DNA of 64,000 nt, from assembly GCF_003324565.1 (NCBI RefSeq), contig NZ_QOLA01000001.1:558001-622000 (forward strand), written 5' to 3'. The notes under the pieces are model-generated. The model ran no database searches. It was not told where the DNA came from and saw only the letters and a program-made list of their open reading frames with translations. The translations under genes were made by a program, and so were the position numbers. Below, in pieces: positions 61,690 through 64,000 of this stretch (position 1 is the stretch's first letter; every line of letters begins with the position of its first letter). This stretch comes from Streptomyces sp. SDr-06 (GTDB lineage Bacteria; Actinomycetota; Actinomycetes; Streptomycetales; Streptomycetaceae).

Positions 61690-63054
61690 TTACAGGGCTG
61701 CGGCCACTCGCGAGAGCCTCCCGACGTACTTAGGCGCCCGGACAGCGAGCGTCGAGTCCGTCAATACAGCGAACGGGAGCGAGTCGGGGCTGGTGACGGT
61801 AGGCGCCAGCGGCAGGATCTGCATGTCGCGCACGTAGGGGCGGACCAGGAAGTTCGGGTCCCTCGGCACGAGGTAGATGTCCTCCTGTGCGGCGTTGCCC
61901 GAGGAGCGGGGCAGCGCACCGGTGTTGGTGCCCTGGTAGCCGGTCGCGCCGGTGTTGCCGGAACTGTTGGTGAGCAGGTTCGACCCGATGTCGATGATCG
62001 AGGTGACCGCAGTGCCGGTCGTGTCGAATGCGTCGACGGTACCGAGGAGGGACTCGGTGCCGGTCGACGTGGACCGGTAGACCTTGTACAGGATCGGGGA
62101 GGCGCCGTCCGGCAGGCCGGTCGGCGTGGAGAAGCTCAGGGTCACGGTGGAGGTGGTGCCGGTGGTGACCTGGGAGACCTCAGTGGACGCACCGATCTCA
62201 CCGAACCGCGCCACGACAGCGGAGACCTTGTAGTAGTAGGTCGCCGCCGCGAGGCTGCCGCCGGTGGTGGCGGTCGCCGTGGCGACGGTGCTCATGGTGT
62301 TGGTGCGCGGCGACAGGAACGACGACCTGATGATGGGGATGTCGCGGTACGTCGGCACGTTCAGGCCGCCGCCGAGCGCGGTGGTGGGTGCGGTGAATCG
62401 CTGCTGGGCGACGAACGCCTGCGACACGGCCGAGGCCATGCGCGGCGACATGACGAGCATGAAGTTCGAGCCGGGCAACATCGCGGCGTTGGTGTCCACC
62501 AGGTCGATGAGCTGGTCGAGGTAGTGCAGCGAAAAGCTGCTGTTGACGTCGATGGCGTTGACGTAGTTGTTGGAGCCGGCGCCCGCCGTCCAGTTGCTGA
62601 CGAGGTAGTCCAGGCCGGAGCAGATCGGGTACTGGCCGTTCGCGGTGGCGCCGTCGCTGCCCCAGATGAACGAGTTCTCCAGGGTGTACAGCATTGACGT
62701 GACGGTGCCGTCGAGTTCGATCTGCCGGAGGTCACCTACGACGTCCCTCGTGACCGCCTGGGCGAAGCCGGTCACGGCGCCGACGGCCTGGAACAAGCGG
62801 ATGTTGAACACGGCCTGCTCGTAGGTGCTGTTGCCGATCGGGCGGGCGCCGCCGTCGACGACACCACCGGAGTCCGGGCGGGACACGCGGCGGTTGAAGA
62901 AGTACTGCGTGCTGTTCCAGGCGCGGGTGGGGATCACCGCGAGGAGCGGCGAGTACCGGCGCTGGTATTCCAGGAGCAGTGGGTCGATGCTCTTGGGGAT
63001 AAGCGGACTTACGGCACCTGCCGTAGTGATGGCTTCTTCCAGCTCAGTGGGCAT
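61690..63054 (-). CDS. Major capsid protein with Ig/FN3-like insertion
   Basis: 454 residues. HK97-like features include a long N-terminal arm (PKSIDPLLLEYQRRYSPLLA), the helix region QAVTRDVVGDLRQIELDGTV and the C-terminal DPNFLVRPYVRDMQ then PFAVLTDSTLAVRAP. Residues about 264-365 form an inserted beta domain (TYYYKVSAVVARFGEIGAST; YKVYRSTSTGTESLL) typical of FN3/Ig-like modules on phage heads. AGGAGG precedes ATG 63054. The insertion probably projects from the capsid surface. Confidence 0.88.
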   Translation of the reverse strand: MPTELEEAITTAGAVSPLIPKSIDPLLLEYQRRYSPLLAVIPTRAWNSTQYFFNRRVSRPDSGGVVDGGARPIGNSTYEQAVFNIRLFQAVGAVTGFAQAVTRDVVGDLRQIELDGTVTSMLYTLENSFIWGSDGATANGQYPICSGLDYLVSNWTAGAGSNNYVNAIDVNSSFSLHYLDQLIDLVDTNAAMLPGSNFMLVMSPRMASAVSQAFVAQQRFTAPTTALGGGLNVPTYRDIPIIRSSFLSPRTNTMSTVATATATTGGSLAAATYYYKVSAVVARFGEIGASTEVSQVTTGTTSTVTLSFSTPTGLPDGASPILYKVYRSTSTGTESLLGTVDAFDTTGTAVTSIIDIGSNLLTNSSGNTGATGYQGTNTGALPRSSGNAAQEDIYLVPRDPNFLVRPYVRDMQILPLAPTVTSPDSLPFAVLTDSTLAVRAPKYVGRLSRVAAAL

Positions 63055-63078
63055 GGAAGCGCCTCCTTTTCATGCGAA

Positions 63079-63153
63079 AGCCCCGCACCGTGGTGGCCGG
63101 GCGGGGCTGGAAGTGACGGGGGATGCGAAAGGCCCCACCGGGGGTGAGGCCTT
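63079..63153 (-). terminator. Two hairpins between scaffold and capsid genes
   Basis: AGCCCCGC (63079-63086) with GCGGGGCT (63101-63108), and AAGGCC (63129-63134) with GGCCTT (63148-63153) plus an inner stem. On the minus strand each is followed by CTTTCGCAT. They may partly terminate transcription ahead of the capsid gene or protect mRNA ends. Confidence 0.6.
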
Positions 63154-63170
63154 GGAGGAGGTGCTGCTGC

Positions 63171-63656
63171 CTACTGGGCGGCGTTCTGGGGGGCTGCGGG
63201 GATGCCGATGGCGCCGAGGAGGATGCTCGCCCGGTCCTCGAACAGGTCGGCTGCGGTGTCGGGGGCCTTGTCGTTCTCGTGGACGCGGTAGCCCTGGCGC
63301 GCGGGGAGGCCGTTCTCGCGGAGGAGGGTCTCGCGCAGTTCGTCGCGCTGCTGGGTGAGCGCTTCGGTGAGCTTGGCGTCGAAGGAGGCCTGGAGATCGG
63401 CGACGGTCTCTGCGAGGGCGGCCTTGCGTGCCTTCTTCGACTCCTTGGCCTCCTTGGCGGGCTTCGCCTCGGCGGTCTCCTTGGCTTCGGTCTGCGGCTG
63501 TGCGGGGGCCTTCTCGCCGACGGCGGCGAGGACCGGGGCCATGGCTTCCTTGAGGCTGTTGCCGAAGATCGCGCCGAGAGCTGCGAGGTCGGCGTCGGTG
63601 AGAGACCGGGCGGGGGCTGCCTCGGCCTGGGTGGATTCCTTGGTGGGCTCGCCCAT
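63171..63656 (-). CDS. Nested scaffold protein (internal start)
   Basis: ATG 63656 begins MGEPTKESTQAEAAPARSLT within the larger frame. It is preceded by GAGGAGGAGG with good spacing, a strong ribosome-binding site, although this is inside a coding gene. The 161-residue product would be Lys/Glu-rich helical scaffold. Nested scaffold genes are known in phage lambda (Nu3 within C). Confidence 0.55.
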   Translation of the reverse strand: MGEPTKESTQAEAAPARSLTDADLAALGAIFGNSLKEAMAPVLAAVGEKAPAQPQTEAKETAEAKPAKEAKESKKARKAALAETVADLQASFDAKLTEALTQQRDELRETLLRENGLPARQGYRVHENDKAPDTAADLFEDRASILLGAIGIPAAPQNAAQ

Positions 63657-64000
63657 GGCGGCCTCCTCCTCGGTGTTGGTGGTGGCCGCGCCCTGGGCGG
63701 GCGGGGCGGTCTCTGCGGGGGCGTCGGTCGCGGGGCGATCGGCCGGGAAGGGCCGGTATGACCCCGCTCCCTTCGCCTCCTGGCGCAGGAGGATGCGTAG
63801 GACGGCCTCATCGAGGCCATCCAGGTCCGAGGGCCTCGGGCGCATCTGATTCGACACGAGGTTCTGCAGAGCGCTATCTGTGAGGGCGCCTTCTCCGGCC
63901 TGGATGCGTACCTCGTTGACGGTTTGGAAGCCAGCCGGGGCGGATTCCATGCTGTCGTCCGCGCTCACGCCTTCGTCGCCGCTGTCGCCGTCGGTGTCGG
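63171..64000 (-). CDS. Portal/protease-scaffold-like head protein, C-terminal part (partial)
   Basis: The frame is open to the window edge, so this is the C-terminal part only. The motif FQTVNEVRIQAGEGAL resembles the end of phage portal proteins; the following Pro/Ala-rich linker and a charged helix (AALAETVADLQASFDAKLTE) resemble scaffold domains. The apparent GTG at 63968 lacks a proper ribosome site. It probably provides a head protein with fused scaffold. Portal and protease are alternatives. Confidence 0.6.
   Translation of the reverse strand, partial: DTDGDSGDEGVSADDSMESAPAGFQTVNEVRIQAGEGALTDSALQNLVSNQMRPRPSDLDGLDEAVLRILLRQEAKGAGSYRPFPADRPATDAPAETAPPAQGAATTNTEEEAAMGEPTKESTQAEAAPARSLTDADLAALGAIFGNSLKEAMAPVLAAVGEKAPAQPQTEAKETAEAKPAKEAKESKKARKAALAETVADLQASFDAKLTEALTQQRDELRETLLRENGLPARQGYRVHENDKAPDTAADLFEDRASILLGAIGIPAAPQNAAQ

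Larger units (their letters stand above)
35360..64000. mobile_element. Siphovirus-type prophage (left part; continues past the window)
   Basis: Supported by capsid, tail tube, tape measure, tail chaperone, distal tail, lysin and holin genes in standard order, plus interruption of a permease gene at the left edge. It includes no terminase or integrase within the window. Left-arm genes are on both strands, while the late genes are nearly all on the minus strand. Visible frames are intact, so the prophage could be functional. Confidence 0.9.

Overview
The window looks like a Streptomyces chromosome. GC content is very high, third positions are strongly GC-biased, GTG starts are common, and the families are typical of the genus (universal stress protein, ROK regulator, SHOCT protein, DUF4865, DUF6233, geranylgeranyl reductase, TNT-domain protein). 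Two parts meet near position 35,360: ordinary chromosome on the left (1-35,350) and, on the right, a siphovirus-type prophage that runs past the end of the window (35,360-64,000).

Chromosomal part. 1-10.8 kb: a beta-helix/AAA+ ATPase fusion, a large membrane hydrolase, a DeoR regulator, an SRPBCC protein, an FAD monooxygenase, a tandem universal stress protein and a Cds1-like cysteine desulfhydrase. 10.9-20.8 kb: mostly regulators next to their likely targets. These are an HATPase anti-sigma-type protein, a SHOCT protein, TetR with DUF4865 and a phosphotriesterase-like gene, ROK, an MFS transporter, MarR, a NarL-type two-component pair, and TetR divergent from an F420-type nitroreductase. Several have palindromic operators that I could place. 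20.9-25.5 kb: a sugar ABC operon (binding protein, two permeases, GH4 glycosidase). 25.9-35.0 kb: a secreted TNT-domain NADase-like protein, geranylgeranyl reductase, an M20 dipeptidase, an MBL hydrolase, a P-loop kinase/Nudix fusion, a 2OG-Fe(II) oxygenase-like protein and a two-gene RNA-repair operon (polynucleotide kinase/phosphatase plus T4 Rnl1-like ligase).

Prophage. The left junction lies inside the 3' end of a sugar ABC permease gene, of which about 45 codons remain (35,211-35,360). The left arm (35.5-45.5 kb) carries small regulators, an XRE-TPR protein divergent from a flavoprotein, Ku, a small serine recombinase, a short plus-strand operon behind a double palindrome, and a TROVE (Ro60/Rsr) gene. 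Directly upstream of the TROVE gene, on the same strand, is an array of tRNA-like, Y-RNA-like (YrlA) sequences. In the best copy the tRNA acceptor, D and T arms are intact, but the anticodon arm is replaced by a stem with the UUC bulge expected of a Ro-binding site. I consider this Ro60/YrlA module the most interesting content of the window. The late genes (45.5-64 kb) are almost all on the minus strand. Read from 64,000 downwards they are a portal/scaffold-like protein with a nested scaffold start, a capsid protein with an Ig/FN3-like insertion, connectors, an unusual NUMOD3-repeat basic protein, the tail tube, tail chaperone with a putative -1 frameshift, tape measure, distal tail protein, a papain-like peptidase, GH25 lysin, holin, a collagen-like membrane protein and a phospholipase-D-like protein. 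A plus-strand HNH gene is inserted among them. Terminase, integrase and the right attachment site must lie beyond 64,000.
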